Assembly: GCA_001880285.1 (NCBI GenBank)
Contig: CP016269.1
Location: 1,808,501 to 1,872,500 of the forward strand
DNA from: Flavobacteriaceae bacterium UJ101
GTDB taxonomy: Bacteria; Bacteroidota; Bacteroidia; Flavobacteriales; UJ101
DNA: 64,000 bases
Direction of reading: 5' to 3'
Part shown: positions 8,882 through 17,459 of the stretch, piece after piece
Layout of the letters: each line of letters begins with the position of its first letter
How positions within the stretch are numbered: the first letter of the stretch is position 1
The notes under the pieces: model-generated
Database searches by the model: none
Told to the model about the DNA's origin: nothing
Seen by the model: the letters and a program-made list of their open reading frames with translations, nothing else
Program-made: the position numbers and the translations under genes

Positions 8882-8915
8882 TTTAATGGGTGGTTAGTAT
8901 ATTGGTTATTGGTTG

Positions 8916-8999
8916 TGTCATCCTGAACTTGATTCAGGATCCTGTTCAATTATTCTTAATAATACGATGATGAGATTCCAAATCAAGTTTGGAATGACA
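8916..8999. repeat. Paired palindromic extragenic repeats (gtcatcc...gaatgaca family)
   Basis: Two arms, 8916-8941 and 8974-8999, are imperfect inverted copies of each other. Each arm is itself a hairpin: TCCTGAA-cttga-TTCAGGA in the first and ATTCCAAA-tcaag-TTTGGAAT in the second. Each is flanked by the trinucleotide-like edge TGTCAT or ATGACA. A third, single copy of the same type lies at 30612-30638 before hutH. Elements with this look are scattered in many Bacteroidota genomes. Confidence 0.75.
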
Positions 9000-9118
9000 T
9001 TCTTTTAATTGTTCTTTTCACTTTTCGTTATTCACTTTTAACTTACTATTGGTATTCTGAGCTCTGAATTTCTAATAAAACCTTTATTCTTTTCTCTTTT
9101 TCATCTTTTTTCTATGAC

Positions 9119-9919
9119 TTATTGTATAAATAGTGCATAACCAATAGCTAAGGTTCCTACAATCAAACAATAAATAGAGAAATAAGTAAGTTTTGCTTTT
9201 TTAACGAGTGAAACCATCCATTTACAAGCTATGATTCCAAAAATAAAAGCTGCAATAAAACCTGCAATTAAAGGCAGTATTTCATTAGTTGATAAAGATA
9301 AAGTATCAGCTTCATCGATTAGGTCTTTTGCCATAGCACCTAAAATAACAGGAATAACCATTAAAAAAGAGAAAGTAGCTGCTTTTGAACGATCATTTCC
9401 TAATAAAACAGAAGTGGAAATGGTAGCTCCTGATCTTGAAATTCCTGGTAGAATAGCAATTCCTTGAGCAATCCCAATGATAAGCGAATCTCTAAAACTA
9501 ACATCACGTTGTGTATCTTTTGCCTTATCTGCTAAATATAATAATCCTGCTGTGATTAATAACATAATACCTACTAGTAAAATGTTTCCTGAGAATAAGG
9601 CTTCAATTTGATCTTTTAATAGTAACCCTATTAGAACAGCTGGGATCATAGAAATCACAACTTTAATAGCAAAATTTATGTCTTCTTTTTCTCCTTTGAA
9701 AATTCCTGAAATGATGTCAAGAATTTGGTTTTTAAAGATTACTACAGTACTTAAAGCTGTTGCAGTGTGAAGAACTAAGGTGAACAATAAGCTTTGTTCT
9801 CCAAAATCTAAATTTAAAATGGCTTTAGATAATTCAATATGTCCACTAGAAGATACAGGTAAAAATTCAGTTAATCCTTGGATGATTCCAACAATGATAG
9901 CTTTTATGATTTCTTCCAT
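9119..9919 (-). CDS. uppP: Undecaprenyl-diphosphatase
   Basis: Integral membrane phosphatase that recycles undecaprenyl diphosphate to the monophosphate carrier for peptidoglycan and surface polysaccharides; its overproduction gives bacitracin resistance. The 266-residue protein carries the first signature GLTEFLPVSSSGH (residues 15-27) and the second LPGISRSGAT, both catalytic. About eight membrane helices are visible. It is one base from the DUF3098 gene upstream. About 200 bases of noncoding DNA separate its 5'-adjacent operon from truB downstream. Confidence 0.95.
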   Translation of the reverse strand: MEEIIKAIIVGIIQGLTEFLPVSSSGHIELSKAILNLDFGEQSLLFTLVLHTATALSTVVIFKNQILDIISGIFKGEKEDINFAIKVVISMIPAVLIGLLLKDQIEALFSGNILLVGIMLLITAGLLYLADKAKDTQRDVSFRDSLIIGIAQGIAILPGISRSGATISTSVLLGNDRSKAATFSFLMVIPVILGAMAKDLIDEADTLSLSTNEILPLIAGFIAAFIFGIIACKWMVSLVKKAKLTYFSIYCLIVGTLAIGYALFIQ

Positions 9920-9920
9920 A

Positions 9921-10178
9921 TTATTTTTTTTCTAATTCTTGTGGATTCTTTAAAATAGCAAAGATTTCAATTATAAAACCAATAATAATGATGATAGGAG
10001 CCAAGCGTATTCTTCTAAAAGAAAAAATATCTTCATTAAAGTAGTTGGGATCAAAGTTTCCTTCGGGAGTTGTATTTGCACCATTTCCCATCATCAAAAG
10101 AAAACCAAGAGCAATAACAACGATACCTATAACCATTAAAAGGTAGTTTTGTTTTTTAAATATAAATTGATTCTTCAT
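9921..10178 (-). CDS. DUF3098 family small membrane protein
   Basis: An 85-residue protein with two membrane helices (YLLMVIGIVVIALGFLLMMG and APIIIIIGFIIEIFAIL) joined by an acidic loop. Both location and pattern (FDPNYFNEDIFSFRRIRLAPIIII) fit DUF3098, known from Bacteroidota. It lies between ftsX (2 bases away) and uppP (1 base away), so it is part of that operon. Function is unknown; the context suggests envelope or division work. Confidence 0.8.
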   Translation of the reverse strand: MKNQFIFKKQNYLLMVIGIVVIALGFLLMMGNGANTTPEGNFDPNYFNEDIFSFRRIRLAPIIIIIGFIIEIFAILKNPQELEKK

Positions 10179-10180
10179 AA

Positions 10181-11068
10181 TTAATAGTACAATTGATCGG
10201 TTCGTAATTTTAAGAATTTTGAGGTAGCAAAGTAGGTGCTTAAGTAGGATAACAAAATTCCTATTGCGATAATTCCTAAAGCTAATAATCCTAATAAATT
10301 ATAATCTAAAGCAAAAGGTTCTTGAAATATTTTTTTGTAGAAAAATAAATAATATAAAATTCCTCCTAGAGCCAAAATAGCCAATAAAGCACTAATAAAC
10401 CCAATGAAAACACTTTTCCACAAAAAAGGTCTTCTAATAAACGATTTTTTTGCTCCAATTAATTGCATGGTTTTAATTGTAAATCGTTTAGAATAGATGT
10501 TTAAGCGAATAGAGTTGTTGATTAATACAATCGCAATAATTAAAAATAAACTAGCAATAACAAGTGCCCAAATACTAATTTTACTAATGTTATGGTAAAT
10601 GGTGTCCAACTCATCTTTTGGGTAACCTATTTTATCAATAATACTATTAGAACGTAGTTTAGTTGCAATACTATCTACCTTTGCAGGTTCTACATAATCA
10701 GCTTTTAAGTAAACTTGTAATGAGGCAGGGTAGATAGGTTCGTTGTAAAAAGGATCATCTTCTGTCATTCCTGTTACTTCTCTTGCTTCAATAAGTGCTT
10801 GTTCTTTGTTGATAAAGATTTGATCTCTAGAATAGTCAGAAAGTTTAATTTTTTTAACTAATTCATCTATTTGATTTTCTTTAGCACCATCAGAAAAAAT
10901 AATTTCTAATGAAATATTTTCTTTTACAAAATCTGAAAATTGTTTTGCATTGATCAATAAAACACCAATAAATCCAATCATGAAAAGTACTAGTGACATA
11001 CTAATAATAACGGATATGTATGATGAACGTGCGCGGCGTTTATTAACTTTATTTTCGTAATCAGACAT
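10181..11068 (-). CDS. ftsX: Cell-division permease FtsX
   Basis: Membrane subunit of the FtsEX ABC-type complex, which couples division to peptidoglycan hydrolase activation. The 295-residue protein has the FtsX arrangement: N-terminal helix (residues 18-40), a periplasmic domain of about 130 residues, then three helices with MQLIGAKKSFIRRPFLW between the second and third. That cytoplasmic loop motif (M-x-L-I/V-G-A) is diagnostic. ftsE is not adjacent; Bacteroidota often keep it elsewhere. It heads the ftsX-DUF3098-uppP operon. Confidence 0.9.
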   Translation of the reverse strand: MSDYENKVNKRRARSSYISVIISMSLVLFMIGFIGVLLINAKQFSDFVKENISLEIIFSDGAKENQIDELVKKIKLSDYSRDQIFINKEQALIEAREVTGMTEDDPFYNEPIYPASLQVYLKADYVEPAKVDSIATKLRSNSIIDKIGYPKDELDTIYHNISKISIWALVIASLFLIIAIVLINNSIRLNIYSKRFTIKTMQLIGAKKSFIRRPFLWKSVFIGFISALLAILALGGILYYLFFYKKIFQEPFALDYNLLGLLALGIIAIGILLSYLSTYFATSKFLKLRTDQLYY

Positions 11069-11120
11069 GTTGTTAAGAATTATTTTGCTAAGATAAAAAT
11101 ATTATGTGAAAGGATGGTGT

Positions 11121-11630
11121 TTATTGTGAATCAAGATATTTTTTTACTACTCTACGTAAAGAATCAAAACCGATATCTTCGAGTTTGATTTCATCAGGCT
11201 TTAACCATTTTATTTCTTGAATTTCTTCAGGATCTATAGAAAAATGAGTGTCATCAATTTCTGTAATATAACATACATCGCAGGTTCTATAGGTAATGCC
11301 TTTGAAAAAATAAGTGTTTTGGTCTGTGGTAAAAAAATCTAAATGTTGAATATCTAAATTAAGTTCTTCTTTTAGCTCTCTTTTTACGGCTTCTTCAGCT
11401 GTCTCACCTGGGTCAACAAACCCTCCAGGGAGATCTAGTTTCCCTTTCATAGGTTCATTATTTCGAACAGAAAAGAGTATTCTCCCATTATTTTTTATGA
11501 TGGTAGCAACAGCAGTTGCAACATTATGATAATAAATAAAATGACAATCGTGACAAGTGAACAAATGATCATTTTCAAATGTTGTGTTTTCAGATTGGCA
11601 ATTAGGACAATATTTAAATACGTTTCTCAT
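11121..11630 (-). CDS. NUDIX hydrolase with N-terminal zinc ribbon
   Basis: A 169-residue hydrolase of nucleoside-diphosphate-linked compounds. Residues 8-29 form a zinc ribbon with cysteines 8, 11, 26 and 29. The NUDIX box follows as GGFVDPGETAEEAVKRELKEE, with the G-x5-E-x7-RE-x2-EE pattern complete. The architecture resembles NudC-like or ADP-ribose pyrophosphatase-like proteins, but the substrate cannot be read. It stands alone between the glmS terminator and ftsX. Confidence 0.88.
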   Translation of the reverse strand: MRNVFKYCPNCQSENTTFENDHLFTCHDCHFIYYHNVATAVATIIKNNGRILFSVRNNEPMKGKLDLPGGFVDPGETAEEAVKRELKEELNLDIQHLDFFTTDQNTYFFKGITYRTCDVCYITEIDDTHFSIDPEEIQEIKWLKPDEIKLEDIGFDSLRRVVKKYLDSQ

Positions 11631-11647
11631 GAAAAGTAGGGATTAAA

Positions 11648-11679
11648 CTAAAAACCTGTTCCAAAGAACAGGTTTTTAG
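11648..11679 (-). terminator. Intrinsic terminator of glmS
   Basis: Perfect 14-bp stem (ctaaaaacctgttc / gaacaggtttttag) with a CAAA tetraloop, located 16 bases past the glmS stop codon. The stem carries a T-run on the minus strand. Confidence 0.85.
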
Positions 11680-11694
11680 TTTTTATATGATTAA

Positions 11695-13539
11695 TTATTC
11701 TACCGTTACTGATTTTGCTAAGTTACGAGGTTGATCAACATTTGCACCTCTTAGAACTGCAACATGATATGAAAATAATTGTAATGGTATTGCATTTACA
11801 ATAGGAGAAAACTCTTCTAAAGTTTCTGGAACTTCAATTACATGATCTGCAATTTTAGCTATTTGAGAATCTCCGTTAGTTACGATGGCAATTACTTGAC
11901 CTTTACGAGATTTAATTTCTTGAATATTAGAAACTACTTTTTCATAATGTTCGTTTTTGGTTGCAATTACAATAACAGGCATATTTTCATCTATTAAAGC
12001 AATCGGACCATGCTTCATTTCGGCAGCAGGATATCCTTCTGCATGAATGTATGAGATTTCTTTTAATTTTAAAGCACCTTCTAAGGCAGAAGGGAAATTG
12101 TATCCTCTTCCTAAGAATAAAGCATTAGGAAAGTCAGCATATTTTTTTGATAATTCTAATACTTTAGCATCTGTTTTTAAAGCTTCTTTTACTTTTTCAG
12201 GAATGATTTCTAGTTCTTCACGTAAATTTTTATAACGTTGATTGTCAATTGTTCCTTTATGATTTCCTAGTTTTAAAGCAAGTAAAGATAAAATAGAAAC
12301 CTGTGCTGTGAAGGCTTTTGTTGAGGCAACTCCGATTTCTGGTCCGGCGTGTGTATAAGCACCAGCATCAGTTAAACGAGCAATAGAAGATCCTACTACG
12401 TTACAAATTCCGAAAATAAATGCACCTTTTTCTTTTGACATTTTTAAAGCAGCCAGTGTATCAGCTGTTTCACCTGATTGTGAAATAGCAATCACAATAT
12501 CATCAGGATAGATAATGGGGTTTCTATATCGAAACTCAGAGGCATATTCAACTTCTACAGGAACGCGAGCAATATTTTCAAAAAGATATTCTCCAATTAA
12601 TCCAGCATGCCATGAAGTTCCACATGCGATGATCAGGATACGTTTTGCGTTAACCCATTTTTCTCGATGATCCCAAATACCAGCCATTTTAATGATCCCT
12701 TCTTCGTTTAATAAACGACCACGTAAGGTGTCATGAATAGATTTAGGTTGCTCATGTATCTCTTTAAGCATAAAATGCTCATAACCTCCTTTTTCAATTT
12801 GTTCTAAATCGAGTTTTAATTCTTGAATAGCAGGTTCAACGACATCATCATTTTTTATTTTTCTAATTTCCAATTTTTTACCTCTTCGGATGACACCAAT
12901 TTCACCGTCTTCTAAATAAACCGCATTTTTGGTGTATTCAATAAATGGAGAGGCATCTGAAGCAACAAAAAATTCATCTTCACCAATTCCAATAGCTAAA
13001 GGACTTCCTAGTTTTCCTGTAATAATTTCATCAGGATTACTTTTTTCCATTACAGCTATAGCATAAGCTCCGTATACCTCGTTTAAGGCAAAACGAGTGG
13101 CTTTTGCAAGAGTTAAATTTTCTTTTTCTTTAATGTACTGAATAAGATTTGCTAATACTTCAGTATCTGTATCAGATTTAAATGTAAATCCGTTAGAAAT
13201 AAGCATTTGCTTAATCGGTTCATAATTTTCGATAATTCCATTATGAATTAAAACAATTTCACCGTTATTAGAAACGTGAGGATGTGAATTCACATCATTG
13301 GGAACACCATGAGTTGCCCAACGGGTGTGCCCTATACCAATTCCAGATTCCAAAGCCGAATTTCCTGCTTTTTCTTCTAGTTTGGCCACTTTACCTTTTG
13401 TTTTAACTAATGTAATGTCATCATTTTTTAATACAGCAATTCCTGCTGAATCATAACCCCTATATTCTAATCTTTTTAATCCTTTAATAATAATTGGATA
13501 CGCTTCGCGATTTCCTAAATAACCAACAATACCACACAT
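11695..13539 (-). CDS. glmS: Glutamine--fructose-6-phosphate aminotransferase (isomerizing)
   Basis: Makes glucosamine-6-phosphate from fructose-6-phosphate and glutamine, the entry to cell-wall amino sugars. The 614-residue length is standard. Cys2 (MCGIVGYLG) is the N-terminal nucleophile of the glutaminase domain, with GHTRWATHG at about residue 72. Two SIS domains follow (ACGTSWHAG and SQSGETADT in the first, STKAF and LGRG in the second). The protein ends in the conserved DQPRNLAKSVTVE. It lies 13 bases behind the DUF4270 gene and ends at a strong terminator. No glmS ribozyme-like structure was seen upstream, and there is no room for one. Confidence 0.97.
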   Translation of the reverse strand: MCGIVGYLGNREAYPIIIKGLKRLEYRGYDSAGIAVLKNDDITLVKTKGKVAKLEEKAGNSALESGIGIGHTRWATHGVPNDVNSHPHVSNNGEIVLIHNGIIENYEPIKQMLISNGFTFKSDTDTEVLANLIQYIKEKENLTLAKATRFALNEVYGAYAIAVMEKSNPDEIITGKLGSPLAIGIGEDEFFVASDASPFIEYTKNAVYLEDGEIGVIRRGKKLEIRKIKNDDVVEPAIQELKLDLEQIEKGGYEHFMLKEIHEQPKSIHDTLRGRLLNEEGIIKMAGIWDHREKWVNAKRILIIACGTSWHAGLIGEYLFENIARVPVEVEYASEFRYRNPIIYPDDIVIAISQSGETADTLAALKMSKEKGAFIFGICNVVGSSIARLTDAGAYTHAGPEIGVASTKAFTAQVSILSLLALKLGNHKGTIDNQRYKNLREELEIIPEKVKEALKTDAKVLELSKKYADFPNALFLGRGYNFPSALEGALKLKEISYIHAEGYPAAEMKHGPIALIDENMPVIVIATKNEHYEKVVSNIQEIKSRKGQVIAIVTNGDSQIAKIADHVIEVPETLEEFSPIVNAIPLQLFSYHVAVLRGANVDQPRNLAKSVTVE

Positions 13540-13552
13540 AATGTATCAGCTT

Positions 13553-15325
13553 TTAATTACTTCGATAGGTAAATAATATAATTAATTTCAATTTCTTTTG
13601 TTCATTACTAGATGTATTCCCATGTATGACAACTTCTCCTGCTTGATAAGGATTAGTACTTTTAAAAATGTTCGTATTATCTTCAGTAATGAATTCGTTT
13701 GTAACATGTTGACCTACTTTGATACCTAATTCTACATTTTCATAAGGAAGTTCTTCCGTTGTATTCCCATTGCCATTTGTATCGTAAGTGTCGGTATAGG
13801 TTTTATTTTCAATAATATCTTTGATATGTTGAGTTACTTTGATACGATATTTTTTATTCGTATCATCGTATGTTCCACCGATTCTGTTTTTATAATCATC
13901 TAAACCAGTTAAAGAATTTGCATATAAAGAATAATCTGTAATTTCTCTTTTATTAGTATTATCAAATATTTGTAGCCAGTATGGAATACTAGAAGTGGAT
14001 TTTGATTCGTCAATGTAAAGATCTATATAAGCGTCAGCGATAGAAGCACCTACTTGTCCATTTATAGTAATGGAATCTTTGAAAGCAGTTAAAGCTTCTT
14101 GATCAATGTTCAGTAATAACTCAGAACCTCCTTGCCCTTGTAAATATAACAATTCATCATTGCCTTCTGCACTAGTAAATTCTCCAGCAAGTTCTCGTAA
14201 ATATTTACTTACACGGTGTTCAGTTTGATTACCAATAGAGAATGTTAATGTATTATCAAGAACATAATCTTTGTAATTTGAATCAGAAAGGTTATCAGTT
14301 CCATCTCCGTCATCATCATTATCAGTCCCATCTTGTAAGTTATTGTTAGAATCATATACTCCATCAGGTATACCATCATTATCATCGTCAGGATCTGTAC
14401 TGTCAGGAATTCCATCACCATCAGTATCACGATTATAGGTGTAATCTAATGATATCGTAGGTGCAGTTGAAATAGTTTCAAAAGTAAATCCATTGGTGTT
14501 ATCAGGTTCTACAACAAATCCAGGGAAACGCTCTTTAAAAATAGTTTGATTTGAGATACTTCCATTTTGAAGATCATCAAATAATGTTGAAAACTCAGAA
14601 AGACTTAATTCAATTTCATAATTAACAGTCGAAAGAGCTGATGAAATAGAATATTCAGAAGTATCAGAATTATAAAACGCGTATATAGTGTCGGTTACTA
14701 CACTTGAAATACTACCTGATCCTAACTTAGTACCTTTTGAAAATTCAGTTTGGGTAGCATTAGTCCCATATGTTTTCCCATCAGAAAAATAATCTGTACT
14801 GAATGCATCTAATTTTTGACTTAATTGATAAACAGATAAGTCTAATTGATCAGAACGTTTGTTAAAAATAGAATCTACTGTATATTGTGTCACTAAAGTG
14901 TCAACATCAGATCTGTTTTCTCCTTTTATTAAAGTTGTTTTGGAGCTATCGTTTAATAAACTATTGTATTCATCATTAGTTAAAGTTTCAGCATAAGCAG
15001 GTATTTTTAATACTACTTTGGTCAAAGTAGCTTGATCTCCAAAAGAAGATCCTAAAGTACCTGAATAGTCTACTGCTGCTGCATATGAGGATACGGTAGT
15101 TCCAAATGCCGTAGAAGAAGCATTTCCTATTGGAACTAATAAATTGGTTTCATCTGATCGTATAGAATCAATAATATGTGTTGTGGATGCTATAGGAATT
15201 TCAATAACGGCAGTGTTTAAATTTCCATTTCCTAAATCTACTGTAATATTCTCATTTTCTGATTCACACGAAATAACCCCTAGACCTAAAAAACATAGGC
15301 CAATATAATTCAAAATCTTTTTCAT
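13553..15325 (-). CDS. DUF4270 family lipoprotein with thrombospondin-type-3-like acidic repeats
   Basis: A 590-residue secreted lipoprotein. The signal peptide ends in a lipobox (GVISC, Cys19), so it should be membrane-anchored. The region around residues 40-250 (HIIDSIRSDETN, LTKVVLKIP) and the late LKLIILFTYRS match DUF4270, which is common in Bacteroidota and has no known role. Around residues 294-350 there is a run of calcium-binding-like D-x-D-x-D-G repeats (DTDGDGIPDSTDPDDDNDG), as in OmpA or thrombospondin type 3 linkers. It is one base from the glycogen-synthase-like gene upstream and 13 bases from glmS downstream. Confidence 0.85.
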   Translation of the reverse strand: MKKILNYIGLCFLGLGVISCESENENITVDLGNGNLNTAVIEIPIASTTHIIDSIRSDETNLLVPIGNASSTAFGTTVSSYAAAVDYSGTLGSSFGDQATLTKVVLKIPAYAETLTNDEYNSLLNDSSKTTLIKGENRSDVDTLVTQYTVDSIFNKRSDQLDLSVYQLSQKLDAFSTDYFSDGKTYGTNATQTEFSKGTKLGSGSISSVVTDTIYAFYNSDTSEYSISSALSTVNYEIELSLSEFSTLFDDLQNGSISNQTIFKERFPGFVVEPDNTNGFTFETISTAPTISLDYTYNRDTDGDGIPDSTDPDDDNDGIPDGVYDSNNNLQDGTDNDDDGDGTDNLSDSNYKDYVLDNTLTFSIGNQTEHRVSKYLRELAGEFTSAEGNDELLYLQGQGGSELLLNIDQEALTAFKDSITINGQVGASIADAYIDLYIDESKSTSSIPYWLQIFDNTNKREITDYSLYANSLTGLDDYKNRIGGTYDDTNKKYRIKVTQHIKDIIENKTYTDTYDTNGNGNTTEELPYENVELGIKVGQHVTNEFITEDNTNIFKSTNPYQAGEVVIHGNTSSNEQKKLKLIILFTYRSN

Positions 15326-16138
15326 TTATACTTCTTTTTCTTCCAATATGTGTTTTGAATAAAACGCTAAAAAAGCATCTTTAGTCTCTTCGATAGGTTT
15401 AAAATCTAATTTTATAGGATGATTTAAAGATTTTAATTCTTCTGAAAGTTCTTCAGAACCTTCAACGATACCATCGGAGAAATCTACACCAATTTTGTTA
15501 AGATTTTGGAATGTAGGTTCATTTAATGTCTTGATAATGTCACTATCAATACCATCAAATTTAATTTTATTAGAAATATCATGATTCAAAGAGCCACTAA
15601 ACTCTTGATCATATAGTGAGTATACAATTTTTGAATTAGAAAAAATAGGTTCGTTTTTATAGATCGTTTTGGCGTATAAAGGCAATAAAGCACCAAACCA
15701 TCCTTGAATATGAATAATATCAGGAGACCAATTAAGCTTTTTTACAGTTTCTAAAACACCTCTTGCAAAAAAGATAAGACGTTCATCATTATCTTTAAAG
15801 AAAGGATCTTCTTCATTACCGTAAACAGCTTTTCGTTTGAAATATTCTTCATTATCTATAAAGTAAGCCTGTAATTTTGCTCCTGGGACAGAAGCTACTT
15901 TTATAATTAAAGGTTGATCAATATCGTTAACAACAATGTTCATCCCTGATAAACGGATAACTTCATGTAGTTGATGACGTCTTTCATTAATAACACCAAA
16001 TCTTGGCATAAAAACACGTACATCGTGTCCTGATTCTTGCATACGTTTTGCCGCTTCTAAACTAGAAGTGGAAAGGTTGTTCTCTGCAAAATAAGGGGTT
16101 AATTCTGAAGTTACGTATAATATTTTTTTCTTATCCAT
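15326..16138 (-). CDS. Glycogen/starch synthase-like protein, N-terminal half only
   Basis: A 270-residue protein matching only the N-terminal Rossmann domain of GlgA-type glycogen synthases (GT5): it opens ILYVTSELTPYF and contains DIIHIQGWFGALLPLY. Full enzymes have about 480 residues and a second domain that binds ADP-glucose, which is missing. The KTGGL motif that follows SE-x-x-PF in active enzymes is replaced by AENNLSTSS. I therefore infer a non-catalytic or altered role. It reaches to the start of the DUF4270 gene with no gap. I recall such short genes next to panC in other flavobacteria, so it is likely a conserved family, not a recent truncation. Confidence 0.75.
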   Translation of the reverse strand: MDKKKILYVTSELTPYFAENNLSTSSLEAAKRMQESGHDVRVFMPRFGVINERRHQLHEVIRLSGMNIVVNDIDQPLIIKVASVPGAKLQAYFIDNEEYFKRKAVYGNEEDPFFKDNDERLIFFARGVLETVKKLNWSPDIIHIQGWFGALLPLYAKTIYKNEPIFSNSKIVYSLYDQEFSGSLNHDISNKIKFDGIDSDIIKTLNEPTFQNLNKIGVDFSDGIVEGSEELSEELKSLNHPIKLDFKPIEETKDAFLAFYSKHILEEKEV

Positions 16139-16178
16139 AATGAACTGAAATGATAAATATTTTAAACTAAATATCTTG

Positions 16179-16186
16179 CAAAGTTA
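16179..16186 (-). promoter_or_regulatory. -7 promoter element for the glycogen-synthase-like/DUF4270/glmS unit
   Basis: TAACTTTG on the minus strand fits TAnnTTTG, 40 bases upstream of the ATG at 16138. It is divergent from the panC promoter at 16208-16236. Confidence 0.45.
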
Positions 16187-16207
16187 ATAAAAAGCATTGA
16201 AAATAGG

Positions 16208-16236
16208 TTGGTTTTATTTGTAAATTAATACCTTTG
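16208..16236 (+). promoter_or_regulatory. panC promoter (-33 TTG, -7 TACCTTTG)
   Basis: TTG at 16208-16210 and TACCTTTG at 16229-16236 are separated by 18 bases, the spacing expected for Bacteroidota promoters. Transcription would begin near 16240. This places the upstream TTG at 16234 outside the mRNA and supports ATG 16258 as the start of panC. Confidence 0.6.
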
Positions 16237-16257
16237 ATTGTTATAAACTTTGTTAAA

Positions 16258-17097
16258 ATGAAGGTTTTTAGGTCAGAAAAAGAATTAAAATCAACTCTTT
16301 TATTAACGAAAGAAAGCAAAAAAAGAATTGGATTTGTTCCTACGATGGGAGCTTTACATGAAGGGCATATTTCTTTAATAGAAAAAGCAAAAAAAGAATG
16401 TGATGAAGTTATATGTAGTGTTTTTGTAAATCCAACGCAGTTTGATAATAAAGATGATTTAATTAAATATCCAATTACGATAGAGGAAGATCTAAAACTT
16501 TTAGAAAAAGCTTCTTGCGATATTGTTTTTGTACCTTCTGTAAAAGAAATGTATCCAAGAGGAGCAGAATCTAAAAAATATGATTTTGGAGGAATAGAAA
16601 AAGAAATGGAAGGTGCTTTTCGGATAGGACATTTTGATGGGGTTGGAACAATTGTTCATCGTTTTTTTGATATAATTAAACCAGATAAAGCTTTTTTTGG
16701 AGAAAAAGATTTTCAACAACTTCAGATTATAAAAAAACTGGTTGAAATTGAAAAATTACCTATTGAAATTATAGGATGTCCGATTTTTAGAGAGCAAGAT
16801 GGCTTGGCAATGAGTTCTAGAAATAGAAGATTGACTATTGAAATGCGAAACGAAGCACCTATAATTTATCGAATATTAAAAGAAGTTCAATATAAAATAA
16901 CAAAAGAATCAATATCCGATATTGAACATTTTGTAAAACAAAGTTTTAATGAAAGTGCATTAGATTTGGAATACTTTTTGATTAGTGATATTCAAACGTT
17001 AAAACCAACGCAAGTTATCGATAAAAATAAAAAATATCGTGCATTTGTAGCAGCTTTTGCAAATGATATTCGATTAATTGATAATATTGCATTATAA
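16258..17097 (+). CDS. panC: Pantothenate synthetase (pantoate--beta-alanine ligase)
   Basis: Joins pantoate and beta-alanine using ATP to make pantothenate, the precursor of coenzyme A. With the ATG at 16258 the protein has 279 residues, the normal length. It shows [16 protein letters not shown] (the HIGH-like nucleotide-binding motif), [10 protein letters not shown], and [13 protein letters not shown], followed by AMSSRNRRL with the KMSKS-like loop. panD starts 10 bases downstream, so both last steps of pantothenate assembly are coupled. A frame-extended start at 16234 is rejected because the promoter overlaps it. Confidence 0.95.
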   Translation: MKVFRSEKELKSTLLLTKESKKRIGFVPTMGALHEGHISLIEKAKKECDEVICSVFVNPTQFDNKDDLIKYPITIEEDLKLLEKASCDIVFVPSVKEMYPRGAESKKYDFGGIEKEMEGAFRIGHFDGVGTIVHRFFDIIKPDKAFFGEKDFQQLQIIKKLVEIEKLPIEIIGCPIFREQDGLAMSSRNRRLTIEMRNEAPIIYRILKEVQYKITKESISDIEHFVKQSFNESALDLEYFLISDIQTLKPTQVIDKNKKYRAFVAAFANDIRLIDNIAL

Positions 17098-17107
17098 AAT
17101 TCTAAAA

Positions 17108-17458
17108 ATGATTGTAGAAGTTTTTAAATCAAAAATACATAGAGTAAAAATTACGGAGGCCGATTTAAATTATATGGGAAGTATTACAATTGATGAAGAT
17201 CTTTTGGATGCTGCTAATATGATTTCAGGTGAAAAAGTACAGATTGTTAATGTTAATAATGGAGAAAGATTAGAAACATATACAATACCAGGGAAAAGAG
17301 GAAGTGGTGTTATTCAAATGAATGGGCCAGCAGCTCGTAAGGTTCAAAAAGGTGATGTTGTGATTATTATTGCTTATGCTCAAATGGATTTTGAAGAAGC
17401 TAAAATATTTGAACCTACTGTTATTTTCCCTAATGAAGAGACTAATCAATTGAGGTAA
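17108..17458 (+). CDS. panD: Aspartate 1-decarboxylase proenzyme
   Basis: Makes beta-alanine from aspartate for pantothenate synthesis. The proenzyme is cut between Gly24 and Ser25 (NYMGSITID), and Ser25 becomes the pyruvoyl group; Tyr22 before the site is also conserved. From ATG 17108 the protein has 116 residues, the usual size. [14 protein letters not shown] is the second family signature. An upstream ATT start at 17078 would overlap panC and is not needed. The membrane protein gene that follows begins one base after the stop. Confidence 0.95.
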   Translation: MIVEVFKSKIHRVKITEADLNYMGSITIDEDLLDAANMISGEKVQIVNVNNGERLETYTIPGKRGSGVIQMNGPAARKVQKGDVVIIIAYAQMDFEEAKIFEPTVIFPNEETNQLR

Positions 17459-17459
17459 T

